A DNA stretch of 39,511 nt from a virus. Below are positions 31,176-38,377 of the stretch, one piece after another. Positions within the stretch are counted from its first letter, which is position 1, and each line of letters starts with the position of its first letter. Where the stretch lies: positions 1 through 39,511 of the IMG/VR virus record IMGVR_UViG_3300034200_001358; one strand, 5' to 3'. A program made the position numbers and the translations under genes. The notes under the pieces were generated by a model that did not search any database, had not been told where the DNA came from, and worked only from the letters and a program-made list of their open reading frames with translations.

Positions 31176-32860
31176 GCGGTGGCTTGGTTCATCAAACGGC
31201 CAAGGGCGCTGTCCTGCTTGACGCTACCGGCTTTGCCCGCGGCCTCGGCCATCGTGAGCATCTCCTGCTGCTGCTGCATCTGGGCCTGTGCCTGTGCGCG
31301 GGCGGCGCGGGCCTCTTCGACCTCGTCCTCCTCGGCCAGCCAATCGGCGGGCAGTCCGTCGTTGCGGGCGGTTTCGCGGGCGATGACGTCCCATTTGAAG
31401 TTGTCCAGCACTTCGGGGCGCACTTGGGCGATGATCGCGTTGCGCTCCATTGTCCTTGCCAAGGAAAGATTGTGCATGGCGCGGATGGCGAGCGCCACTT
31501 TGGACACATAGCTGACCTCCGGTTCCGGCAGCATGGGTTGGCCCATCGCGTCCATTTGGATCGCGTCCTGCGGCGGCGGCGGGAAATGGCCATTGCGGAT
31601 AAGAATCCCGAAGACTCCGCGCAGCATGGGCGAAAGCAACTCGGTCGTCTTGCGCGTGAACGAGGGGGAAAACTGCACCAGCTTTTCGGAAGCACGTTCC
31701 GCGACCTCGGTGGCCGTCATGTTGGCCTTTTCCAAGGACGCGAACATGCGGAACATATCCACATGCATGGCGGTGTTGATCGCGTTGGTCTTACGGGCCT
31801 CGCGGTCGAGTCCGATGGAATAATCGCCCGCGGTGGCCCACTCCTGCGGCAGCGCGTTGGGTTGCGTAGGGTCGTAATAAGTGACGCCCCCAGAGCGCAA
31901 ATCGACTTCCCCTTCATGGGTTGCAGGCATAAGGAGACGAGGGAACGCTTTGATCTCCGACAGGGCGTCAAGTTGCTTGGCTAAAAAATTGAGTTGGCGG
32001 GCTTCGGGCAAAGCCATCCATGCCGGAGACACTCCGTAAACGCCCTGCTGGCTTTTAACGTGGCGACCGGCAAAGAAGGGCTTCTCGTCGTAGCCGCTGT
32101 TGCGCGTGACATGTTTGTTGCTCTGGTCAACGTAGACGCTGGCCCAAGGCTTGTTCGGGCCGTCGGCCTTGTTGCGGTCGCGGTCGCCGTCCTCGCGCTT
32201 GTAGAGGGCATGAACAAAGCGATGCTTCACTGTGCCGCCCTTGCCGGTGCGCCGGATCTCGGCCAGCTTCTTCTGCATGGCGGGCGCAAGGTTGTCTTCG
32301 CCAAACTTGTCCGCGGCTTGCAGGACGGTGAGTTCCAGTTCGCGGAAGACGGTGTCGATCAGTCCCTCGTCGTTTTCAGCCAGTGAGTAGGTGCCGATGT
32401 CAAACTTGTGGAAGACAAGCGGGTGCGACATTCCTGCCTCAACGAACATGCAGTAGGTGCCGAAAACGGAGTCGTCGTAGTAGAGTTCGTGAACCTCGGT
32501 GTAGAGATTGCTGGTCGCCAAGAGCAACTGGGTCATCTCGCTGCACTTCGCATACCACTGCTTGGCCTTGTCGCTGTTGACTCCCTTGGGCGGCTCGTAA
32601 ACAAACCACCGGCTGTCGGCAGGCGTGATGTAGGCAAGCTGCCCATTGGCCAGCGTGGCCGCGGCTTGGACGGCAGAGGTGTCGAAGAGAACATCGTAGC
32701 GCGAGCTATCCGGCACTGACCGCTTGGCGCTGATCTCGGCTTTGCGCGGTAAGAAGTATTCGGCCAACTCCTGCCAATGCGTGTCCCATGAGGCACGCTC
32801 GGAACCCAAGTCTTGGTTGCGGGCAAGAACCCAGTCAGCGAGTTGGACGTTGTCTTTCAT
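31172..32860 (-). CDS. Portal (head-tail connector) protein (562 aa)
   Basis: Matches the T7 gp8-type connector: DWVLARNQDLGSERASWDTH, WQELAEYFLPRK, the TPADSRWFVYEPP segment and TEVAERASEKLVQFSPSF are family-like. Forms the dodecameric ring through which DNA is packaged and to which the tail binds. The C-terminal part is Glu/Gln-rich (QAQAQMQQQQEML). ATG 32860 shares a base with the stop of a 27-residue membrane peptide gene (TAATG). Confidence 0.93.
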   Translation of the reverse strand: MKDNVQLADWVLARNQDLGSERASWDTHWQELAEYFLPRKAEISAKRSVPDSSRYDVLFDTSAVQAAATLANGQLAYITPADSRWFVYEPPKGVNSDKAKQWYAKCSEMTQLLLATSNLYTEVHELYYDDSVFGTYCMFVEAGMSHPLVFHKFDIGTYSLAENDEGLIDTVFRELELTVLQAADKFGEDNLAPAMQKKLAEIRRTGKGGTVKHRFVHALYKREDGDRDRNKADGPNKPWASVYVDQSNKHVTRNSGYDEKPFFAGRHVKSQQGVYGVSPAWMALPEARQLNFLAKQLDALSEIKAFPRLLMPATHEGEVDLRSGGVTYYDPTQPNALPQEWATAGDYSIGLDREARKTNAINTAMHVDMFRMFASLEKANMTATEVAERASEKLVQFSPSFTRKTTELLSPMLRGVFGILIRNGHFPPPPQDAIQMDAMGQPMLPEPEVSYVSKVALAIRAMHNLSLARTMERNAIIAQVRPEVLDNFKWDVIARETARNDGLPADWLAEEDEVEEARAARAQAQAQMQQQQEMLTMAEAAGKAGSVKQDSALGRLMNQATA

Positions 32861-32943
32861 TACCACATGTCGGGGTCGTTAGCCGCGGTAATGAGCAGGA
32901 CAATGCCCACCGCAAAGACGGCCAGATGGAAGGTTAGCTCCAT
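32860..32943 (-). CDS. Tiny membrane peptide before portal (27 aa)
   Basis: Reads MELTFHLAVFAVGIVLLITA ANDPDMW: a single membrane helix. Too short for most gene finders, but supported by its stop overlapping the portal ATG (TAATG) and by its start 4 bases after the preceding gene. May be a small virion or coupling peptide. Function unknown. Confidence 0.5.
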   Translation of the reverse strand: MELTFHLAVFAVGIVLLITAANDPDMW

Positions 32944-32946
32944 CCA

Positions 32947-33249
32947 TTAGCCAAGGAGGCTGTTGGCTCCGGTGGCCGGATTGACGTAGCCGCCGGTTTC
33001 GCCCGCGAGGATCGACTTGCGGAAGCCGCTGCGCTTGGCCGCGGCAGCGCGTTGCTGGTTGGCCGCGTCGTTGGCTCCCATTGTCTGGGCTTCCGGTGGT
33101 GGGGGCGGTGGGGGCGGCGGTGGCGGGAGCGGCGGCGCTTGGAAGGCTGGCACAGGAGGAGGCGGTGGCGGGGCAGAGGGACGACGACCGCCGCCTCCGA
33201 AATGGCAACGGCAAGTCTGGTCAATCTTGGACGAGTGGTAGTTTCGCAT
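32947..33249 (-). CDS. Proline-rich structural protein (100 aa)
   Basis: Two long proline runs (APPPPPP and an eleven-Pro stretch after PPL) connect an N-terminal Gly/Cys segment (QTCRCHFGGGG) to a basic, Gly-rich C-terminus (KRSGFRKSILAGETGGYVNP). Small proteins with this layout occur between terminase and portal genes of many podoviruses and are thought to be virion components. Function is not known. Confidence 0.7.
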   Translation of the reverse strand: MRNYHSSKIDQTCRCHFGGGGRRPSAPPPPPPVPAFQAPPLPPPPPPPPPPPEAQTMGANDAANQQRAAAAKRSGFRKSILAGETGGYVNPATGANSLLG

Positions 33250-33610
33250 ATTTTTGGATGAGTTTGTCGGTCGAAAAGAAAGTCAGCGGATGACCGCTCC
33301 TCTCCCATGCGATGAGCGGAAGATAAAACGGTATGTGGCGCAATAGTTTTTTGACTAAACCCTGCAAGCCTTGGTCGTCGGCCAAGGCAAAGGCGTAGAC
33401 ATACCATGCGTCCCAGTCCTTGCGCTGGAAGCCACACCAGACGTCGTTGATCATCTCCTGTGGGGCGGCACTGCACACCGGCCTCGCCATCATCACATAC
33501 TCCGGCGTGCTAAAAAAACAGCCATGCGAGAGGTGCGCGAGCATGTCCTCTTCAAACGTCCGCGGGCTGTCCGCGGTGTAAAGCATCTTGCATTTTTCGA
33601 TCGGCGTCAT
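33221..33610 (-). CDS. Hypothetical protein downstream of terminase (129 aa)
   Basis: MTPIEKCKMLYTADSPRTFE, then WCGFQRKDWDAWYVYAFALA and a hydrophobic C-terminal part (LLRHIPFYLPLIAWERSG). Proteins of this type accompany terminases of podoviruses and may be virion or packaging accessories. A copy of the 12-mer (33350-33361) lies in its coding sequence, read as Gly-Leu-Val-Lys. The start overlaps the terminase stop. Confidence 0.7.
   Translation of the reverse strand: MTPIEKCKMLYTADSPRTFEEDMLAHLSHGCFFSTPEYVMMARPVCSAAPQEMINDVWCGFQRKDWDAWYVYAFALADDQGLQGLVKKLLRHIPFYLPLIAWERSGHPLTFFSTDKLIQKYAKLPLVQD
33350..33361 (-). repeat. 12-mer GGTTTAGTCAAA, copy 9 (coding)
   Basis: Exact minus-strand copy inside the gene at 33221-33610. 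Confidence 0.8.
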
Positions 33611-35145
33611 CGTCTCACGATTGTCCTGCGGGTGAAGTCCAGTTCGCGGATGCCGGTTGTGACCACGGTCGGGCGCGGCTTGGCAAAGCCCGTCTTGAGC
33701 ATGCCCGCCATCTCGGCCTCGGCTATCATGCGGAGCGCGTCCGCGGCGTGGCTGGCCCAGTTATGCACCGGCTCGTTGACCACAATGCCGGTCGCGCTGC
33801 TGCGCTTGTAGGCGTAGTTGGCCAAGGCATCGAGGCCACGCTCGCAGGCAGGCAGGCGGAACGAGAACCGCGGGAACATTTGCAAGCAGGCATTGATCCC
33901 GATCCAGATGTCATGCGTCCGCGGCAGCACGCGCACGTTGGCCAGACCGGCCTCGGTGTAGACTTGGGCGTCGGCCTTGCCGCTGGTGCGGGTCGCCGCG
34001 GCATCGTGGGGCAGGAAGTGCGCTCCGTAGCTATATCCCTTGGCCAGCATGTGGCCGACGCGCTGGACAGGCGTCATGTCCATGTCCATGTCGCAATCGA
34101 TCACGCGCACCTCGTTTCCGCCGATCACTTGGAAATACCAGACCACCGTATTGACCGGACTGCCCAAATCCCACGCGGTGTGGACAAGTGTGCTGTTGTC
34201 GGTCTTGAACGCACTGATCGCACCGGAGGCGCGGAGCTTGTCCAGTTCCCCCGCGTAGATTGCGCCCTCGACCGGACTCTTGAAACACTCGTCCAAGGTG
34301 GTGGGAAATTCTCTAAAAATAAACAGACCCAAGTCGCGGGACTGGCGGTCATACCAGAGGCGCTGCTGGGGCGTGAACGTGTGGCCGGTCGTCTGCTCCA
34401 TGTTGTCGAGATAGGCGCTGATCGCCGGACTGATTGTGGACACATCGCCCTCCACCACATAGGTCGGGTCGCGCCACCACGGGAAGAACACCACGCGCCA
34501 ATCCTTGTCCGTCTTGGCCGCTTCCGGCGTCTCCAAGGCTCCCTTAACGATTTCCCAGAGGTGGCCCCCTCGCCCGCCCTTCCAAGTGGTTTCGACGATG
34601 ATCCGGCCATGCTCCGCGGACGGGATCGCGCCGGTCAGAATCTCTTCACTGCGCCGCGGGTCGTCCGCTTGGATGACTCCCCACTCGGAGAGGTGCAGCC
34701 AGTTGTTGGTGCCGCCACGGGCGCGTAGACCGGCAAAGAACGACGACGCGGCCTCTCCGGCCACGCTGACCTCAAGGATGCTGCCGCTGTCACGCACCTT
34801 CTCGATGCACTGCAAGGCGACCGGAGGGAGGTTGTCCAAAGCGACCTTGGCAATCGTCGCTAACTTGCGCTCGGCATCCGCCGCGGTCTGATCGACCAAC
34901 GAGCATTGTGTTCCCGCGTTCCACAGCATCTGATCGGTCAGCAGGACGTCGAGCGCGGTGGACATGCCCAGTCGCCGCGCTTTCAAGATGATGAGGCGCT
35001 TGACGCCCTCCTTGAACAGCATGTCGTAGACCCGCTGCTGCTCCGGCCTCGGCGCAAACTTGATGATCCGCCCGTCGGTCGCCTGCTTGATGTGGTAGAG
35101 GTTCCGCAACCGCCAGAGCGGGTTGGCCAAGTCGTCAGTCGTCAC
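33607..35145 (-). CDS. terL: Terminase large subunit (512 aa)
   Basis: ATPase-nuclease motor that packages and cuts DNA. The ATPase half has a Walker A-like LKARRLGMST (residues 54-63). The nuclease half has HTAWDLGS with Asp326, then VIDCDMDMDM and LPHDAAATR supplying metal-binding acidic residues of the RNase H-like fold. The start is GTG, overlapping the small subunit stop as GTGA. The circular permutation implied by the contig ends would fit headful packaging. Confidence 0.93.
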   Translation of the reverse strand: MTTDDLANPLWRLRNLYHIKQATDGRIIKFAPRPEQQRVYDMLFKEGVKRLIILKARRLGMSTALDVLLTDQMLWNAGTQCSLVDQTAADAERKLATIAKVALDNLPPVALQCIEKVRDSGSILEVSVAGEAASSFFAGLRARGGTNNWLHLSEWGVIQADDPRRSEEILTGAIPSAEHGRIIVETTWKGGRGGHLWEIVKGALETPEAAKTDKDWRVVFFPWWRDPTYVVEGDVSTISPAISAYLDNMEQTTGHTFTPQQRLWYDRQSRDLGLFIFREFPTTLDECFKSPVEGAIYAGELDKLRASGAISAFKTDNSTLVHTAWDLGSPVNTVVWYFQVIGGNEVRVIDCDMDMDMTPVQRVGHMLAKGYSYGAHFLPHDAAATRTSGKADAQVYTEAGLANVRVLPRTHDIWIGINACLQMFPRFSFRLPACERGLDALANYAYKRSSATGIVVNEPVHNWASHAADALRMIAEAEMAGMLKTGFAKPRPTVVTTGIRELDFTRRTIVRR

Positions 35146-35546
35146 GCGGGCTTGTCGGTAGACTTCACAATGCCTTTGAAGACGCCAACAAACTCGTCAG
35201 TGAGGTCATGCTTGACCTCTTGTTTCTCGGCCTCGGCCAGACCCAGTAGCTTGACCAGTTCGCGCACGGCTCCGGTCGCGGCGCTGCAATCCTCGCGGGC
35301 GTAGGCTTTGTCGTGGATCTTCTCCAGCTTGTCCGCGGCGCGGGCAATCATGGTTTCCTTCTGCTTCATGCGCGTCTCGCGGGCGATGGGATTGGCTCGT
35401 TCGATCAGCCTTTCCGCGGTGCGCTTGCAGACTTTCCACTCACCGACAATAGCCGACACAAGTTCAGAGTAGCGGCGACCCTCTAAAACCCAGTCGGCCA
35501 CCACGCTCACGCGGTGTTCCATTTCGCTGTCGGAAGTGATTGGCAT
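35142..35546 (-). CDS. terS: Terminase small subunit (134 aa)
   Basis: N-terminal helix-turn-helix (VSVVADWVLEGRRYSELVSA with CKRTAERLIERA), a long central helix (KQKETMIARAADKLEKIHDK) and a charged tail. This is typical of small terminase subunits that recognise the packaging site and stimulate the large subunit. Immediately upstream of terL with GTGA overlap. An inverted repeat GGTCAA-N9-TTGACC (35566-35586) lies before it. Confidence 0.85.
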   Translation of the reverse strand: MPITSDSEMEHRVSVVADWVLEGRRYSELVSAIVGEWKVCKRTAERLIERANPIARETRMKQKETMIARAADKLEKIHDKAYAREDCSAATGAVRELVKLLGLAEAEKQEVKHDLTDEFVGVFKGIVKSTDKPA

Positions 35547-35565
35547 GCGTCTTTTCTACTCTGTT

Positions 35566-35586
35566 GGTCAAACTAAAACATTGACC
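35566..35586. promoter_or_regulatory. Inverted repeat upstream of the terminase operon
   Basis: GGTCAA (35566-35571) and TTGACC (35581-35586) form a six-base dyad with a nine-base spacer. It stands in the short gap before terS and could be an operator or part of a late promoter. The nearby minus-strand AACAGAGTA repeats a nine-mer found twice in the att-like region. Confidence 0.4.
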
Positions 35587-35619
35587 GCTTGGTCGTTTGG
35601 TTTCCTTAAATATCCTTCC

Positions 35620-35850
35620 TTACTTGGTTTCGCTCCTGCTTTGCAGCCACTCTTTGGCTTCGTCTCTGGCCCATTTCACTGCCTGTTGCATTTCGGCTAA
35701 TAGCGCCCTCGCCTCGTTGCGCTCGCGCTCCAGCTTGCGAGCAAACTCCGCACTGACTTTGCCAGTGCTGCACTCAAAGCGTTTCTTCAGCTTGCTGATC
35801 GAACTGAACGTCGTCACTTGGGCGTCGGTTTCTGGAGTGTCGCTTACCAT
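35620..35850 (-). CDS. Coiled-coil small protein (76 aa)
   Basis: MVSDTPETDAQVTTFSSISK, then EFARKLERERNEARALLAEM, a pattern (T-P-E-T-D-A at the start, E-F-A-R-x-L-E-R-E coil) seen in many small phage proteins of unknown function. Soluble, helical. Last gene before the terminase module. Confidence 0.7.
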   Translation of the reverse strand: MVSDTPETDAQVTTFSSISKLKKRFECSTGKVSAEFARKLERERNEARALLAEMQQAVKWARDEAKEWLQSRSETK

Positions 35851-36278
35851 GAATATTCCCTCGGTATTTCCTCTTTGAACTTGTCCGTCGGTATTTCAAT
35901 GACCGGCTCGTTGTCGGCGCTGGTGCGTCCGGTGGTGCCGGTGCGGTTGACGTAGCTGATCTCGTAGTGGTCGCCGTTGATCCGGTGGCTAAAGATGCCG
36001 TCCTCCCACTCGACGAGCAGGACGGTTGGCAACACTTCGGCAAACTGCTTCGCGTGGATGAACTTTTGCAGCGACCACATGAAGGTCGGATACTTGTCCT
36101 TCGCGTTGTTGCGGTGCCTTGCCTCGACAAAGCAGACCGGCTTCCGGCCCCGCATAAACATGGAGTCCACGGGGTAAGCCTTGGAGCAAAACGCGGTGCC
36201 GAATCCGTGCTTGGCGGCGACGGCTTCGACGATCCGCGCTTCGGTGCGCCGGTCTGCTTGTGTCTCGTGCAGGATCAA
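35844..36278 (-). CDS. Hypothetical protein, possibly nuclease-fold (144 aa)
   Basis: ILHETQADRRTEARIVEAVA with VDSMFMRGRKPVCFVEARHR suggests an early Glu, an Asp and an E-x-R in the order of a degenerate PD-(D/E)XK core. I cannot call it active. The start is a TTG overlapping the upstream TGA as TTGA, consistent with coupling elsewhere in the operon. Confidence 0.6.
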   Translation of the reverse strand: MILHETQADRRTEARIVEAVAAKHGFGTAFCSKAYPVDSMFMRGRKPVCFVEARHRNNAKDKYPTFMWSLQKFIHAKQFAEVLPTVLLVEWEDGIFSHRINGDHYEISYVNRTGTTGRTSADNEPVIEIPTDKFKEEIPREYSW

Positions 36279-36547
36279 AACGGAATGTCGTCGTCAGTCG
36301 CCGGTTCGTCCGTTGTCCGCGGTGCCGCCGGTTTCGGTGCGTTGTAGTTGCTGCCCTTTTCCTTCGGTTGCCACGGCGGGCCAAACTTCAGCGAGAGGAA
36401 GTCCTTCCCGCTTTTGCTCGTTTGCTCCCAGATGCTAATCTCGTAGTCGCGGCCTTCGATTTTAACGGGGCCAGACCACTTGGGCGCTTTGGGGTTGTCG
36501 CTTTGGCGCGGGAAAGCCGCGCCTCGGTTGTCGTCGTTGTATTGCAT
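36275..36547 (-). CDS. Small SSB-like protein with acidic DDDIPF tip (90 aa)
   Basis: The core (VKIEGRDYEISIWEQTSKSG, KDFLSLKFGPPW) resembles short beta-barrel proteins of phages. The protein ends EPATDDDIPF, the C-terminal tip with which bacterial SSB recruits repair and replication partners. I infer a single-strand DNA-binding or SSB-mimic role. It lies in the replication/recombination operon. Upstream in-frame sequence is a shadow, so ATG 36547 is chosen. Confidence 0.65.
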   Translation of the reverse strand: MQYNDDNRGAAFPRQSDNPKAPKWSGPVKIEGRDYEISIWEQTSKSGKDFLSLKFGPPWQPKEKGSNYNAPKPAAPRTTDEPATDDDIPF

Positions 36548-36750
36548 GGTGTTGGTGTTGTGTTGATGTCGAGCGTCCCGTTGGGGAGCGCCCAGATTTG
36601 TTCGGATCGGAAATGCACAAACGCGCCGTCGCGTTCCATGACGACCGTCCAGATGTCGTTGGCCAGATTGCTCTCGCGGGACACAATGATCGCCCATCCG
36701 TAGCCAAGCGGTGTGTCCACGGGGAACGGGCGTTGCAGTTCCAGCATCAT
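36388..36750 (-). CDS. Hypothetical protein (120 aa, C-terminus uncertain)
   Basis: The first ~60 residues (LQRPFPVDTPLGYGWAIIVS, NDIWTVVMERDGAFVHFRSE) look like a small beta-barrel of a family common in phages (VDTPLG...W...DG...HF). The remainder is Thr/Pro/Ala-rich and overlaps the SSB-like gene by 160 bases in another frame, which is unusual. Possibly the natural stop was lost by frameshift. Confidence 0.5.
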   Translation of the reverse strand: MMLELQRPFPVDTPLGYGWAIIVSRESNLANDIWTVVMERDGAFVHFRSEQIWALPNGTLDINTTPTPCNTTTTTEARLSRAKATTPKRPSGLAPLKSKAATTRLASGSKRAKAGRTSSR

Positions 36751-36965
36751 GGGAAAAGTGCGGAGCGCAGACGCTGGGCCACGGCTGCACCCCTCGGATG
36801 AGCGTCGGCTGGAACCTTGCCCATCCCGCTCCTCCTAAAAAAGTTCCGGCGGGTCGCGGATAGCGCAATACCGCGACGGCCCCCACACAATGCTGTCCCA
36901 CCCTCCCCCATTGAGGTGGTGGCCAGATATGAGTTGGCGCAGCCTGTTCCGCCGGAAAGTTTCAT
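36747..36965 (-). CDS. Doubtful ORF over a structured region (72 aa)
   Basis: The frame starts at ATG 36965, overlapping the upstream stop (ATGA), and ends overlapping the next ATG, which favours coding. Its sequence (MKLSGGTGCANSYLATTSMG...) has no protein-like character, and it contains inverted repeats, a T6 run and, in frame, a perfect AGGAGG (36831-36836) six bases before ATG 36824. A shorter 25-residue product from 36824 is an alternative. Confidence 0.35.
   Translation of the reverse strand: MKLSGGTGCANSYLATTSMGEGGTALCGGRRGIALSATRRNFFRRSGMGKVPADAHPRGAAVAQRLRSALFP
36837..36957 (-). ncRNA. Candidate structured RNA or attenuator
   Basis: Minus-strand TTCCGGCGG (36957-36949) and CCGCCGGAA (36852-36844) form a nine-pair closing stem around a nested hairpin GTCGCGG/CCGCGAC (36877-36853). 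The closing stem is followed by C and six T, as in a terminator, then by AGGAGG and an ATG. It could regulate the genes downstream or be a small RNA. Confidence 0.3.
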
Positions 36966-37171
36966 CGTCTCTTTGTTTTGACTAAACCGATACGCCGAAA
37001 ATGTTGCGGGTTCCGATGAATCCACGCGATGACCTCGCCGGTATTGTGAACGTCGGACGCCCAGACGGCGTTGTCGGAAACGAGCGGGCAATGTTCGCAC
37101 AGGATATTCATCACGCTCACCTCGTCGTCTTGCATGCTATAGGCAATGAAGTCTTCAAGACTGTTGGCCAT
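36962..37171 (-). CDS. Hypothetical protein (69 aa)
   Basis: MANSLEDFIAYSMQDDEVSV, then NILCEHCPLVSDNAVWASDV and NTGEVIAWIHRNPQHFRRIG. Contains a C-x-x-C pair but no recognised zinc site. A copy of the 12-mer encodes its GLVK near the end. Overlaps the GIY-YIG gene by 17 bases. Confidence 0.6.
   Translation of the reverse strand: MANSLEDFIAYSMQDDEVSVMNILCEHCPLVSDNAVWASDVHNTGEVIAWIHRNPQHFRRIGLVKTKRR
36977..36988 (-). repeat. 12-mer GGTTTAGTCAAA, copy 10 (coding)
   Basis: Exact minus-strand copy near the end of the 69-residue gene, 11 bases upstream of ATG 36965. Confidence 0.8.
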
Positions 37172-37538
37172 GTGGCGATTTTAGGGGTGTGGTCAAATGC
37201 CCCTTGGTAAGTTCGCGCCATACCGCAATGTGTCGCTTCGCGATTGGCAACAACCGGCCCAACATTTTCTTGTGGTGAAGCGGGCCATTGTGAGCTTTTG
37301 CATGCTGCCTGTTCCACGGCGGGTTAAGCAGCTTAATAAGAAACTGCTCGACGGCATCCAGATGCTTTCGCTCGACATCAATAACGACCACCGAATCAAA
37401 CCGTTTTTGCTCACGATGAACGGCAACACGCTTGTAGATATGCTCTGACTTTCCAACGTATGCTATACGGTCGCAAAGCAGCAGAGCATAGATGCCGCAA
37501 ACAATTTCGGGCGCGTCTATAGTCTTTAACTTTTTCAC
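37155..37538 (-). CDS. GIY-YIG nuclease domain protein (127 aa)
   Basis: From GTG 37538 (GTGA overlap with the replication gene) the protein has GIY at residues 15-17, YVG at 27-29, an Arg in YKRVAVHRE and a Glu in AVEQFLIKLLNPPWN, the full signature of the GIY-YIG nuclease fold. It is a single-domain form with a short basic tail. It could be a repair or homing nuclease, or could act on host DNA. No DNA-binding module is seen. Confidence 0.78.
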   Translation of the reverse strand: MKKLKTIDAPEIVCGIYALLLCDRIAYVGKSEHIYKRVAVHREQKRFDSVVVIDVERKHLDAVEQFLIKLLNPPWNRQHAKAHNGPLHHKKMLGRLLPIAKRHIAVWRELTKGHLTTPLKSPHGQQS

Positions 37539-38377
37539 GCTGCCACCACCCCTTCTAACTCGCGGATCTTCTCGCGGATGCGGGCGACCTCGGCCTTGGC
37601 CTCTTCCTTCCACTCGGTTTCCCAAGGGCAGTCGGCTTTTTGTCTCCGGTTCCGCGGATCGCCCTTCATTCGCTCCAGCTTCGCTTTTAAGGCGTCAATG
37701 CCTTGTTTGGCGTCCCAGACGCCGCGGGGTTTAGTCAAAGCCTTGGAGGGCCGTTTCCGCGCAATCTGGGCGGCTCTGGCTTTGAGGTTGGAACGCCAGT
37801 TGTGAATCGGGCGTCCATTCCAGTCCGTCCACTCGCCGGTTGGGGCGATGGCGCGGGACTCGTTGTCATGCCAGACCTCTTCGGCAACGGCCTCCTCGAC
37901 TCCCATCAAAAGCGCCGCGGCCTTGAACTCCTCCAAGGTGGGGGTCGTGACGCTCTCTGTAGAAAAACCATATGGTTTGCATATGGTATCCATATGCTTT
38001 TCATATGCGCCAAGCCCTACCCTACCATTATCAGTATTATTGTCTTTAGTAGGACGGCCACCCTTCTGGCCAATGTGCCAGCACCGGATTAGCTGGTGGT
38101 TGTGCTGCTCAAAGCCATGAATGGCCCACGTTCCCTCCGGTTCCTCGTCGAGCCACGGCGAGTCCTTGTCGGTCATCGCGGCCCAAAGCGCGTCGGCATC
38201 GCCATCGTGGCGCATGATCGCGGCCAACTTGCGCGGGTTGAGCGTCAGACCACGCCACTGGCGCTTGTTCTGCGCGTCTCCCCAAAGCCGGAGCAGTCCC
38301 AAGACCGCGGTCGGCCCGCATGCTTCAAGCAGGCGCTCGGTCTTCCAATGCGTAATGAAGTTTGCGTCAAGTTTCAT
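37535..38377 (-). CDS. Replication initiator-like protein (280 aa)
   Basis: MKLDANFITHWKTERLLEAC followed by GPTAVLGLLRLWGDAQ and a winged-helix-like region matches the N-terminal part of phage replisome organisers that bind the origin. The C-terminus is basic and helical (KAEVARIREKIRELEG), suitable for contacting host helicase loaders. No helicase motif is present, so the host machinery must be recruited. Four CATATG iterons lie inside the gene (37969-38007), as lambda places its origin inside O. ATG 38377 overlaps the methyltransferase stop. Confidence 0.65.
   Translation of the reverse strand: MKLDANFITHWKTERLLEACGPTAVLGLLRLWGDAQNKRQWRGLTLNPRKLAAIMRHDGDADALWAAMTDKDSPWLDEEPEGTWAIHGFEQHNHQLIRCWHIGQKGGRPTKDNNTDNGRVGLGAYEKHMDTICKPYGFSTESVTTPTLEEFKAAALLMGVEEAVAEEVWHDNESRAIAPTGEWTDWNGRPIHNWRSNLKARAAQIARKRPSKALTKPRGVWDAKQGIDALKAKLERMKGDPRNRRQKADCPWETEWKEEAKAEVARIREKIRELEGVVAA
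37728..37739 (+). repeat. 12-mer GGTTTAGTCAAA, copy 11 (coding)
   Basis: Exact plus-strand copy inside the replication gene, read on the minus strand as Leu-Thr-Lys-Pro. Confidence 0.8.
37969..38053. other. Candidate replication origin: four 11-bp iterons and AT-rich tract
   Basis: CATATG begins at 37969, 37980, 37991 and 38002, an exact 11-bp period, with partly conserved spacers (GGTTTG, GGTATC, CTTTT). An AT-rich stretch follows at 38026-38053, suitable as an unwinding element. Location inside the initiator-like gene is the lambda O arrangement. Confidence 0.6.
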
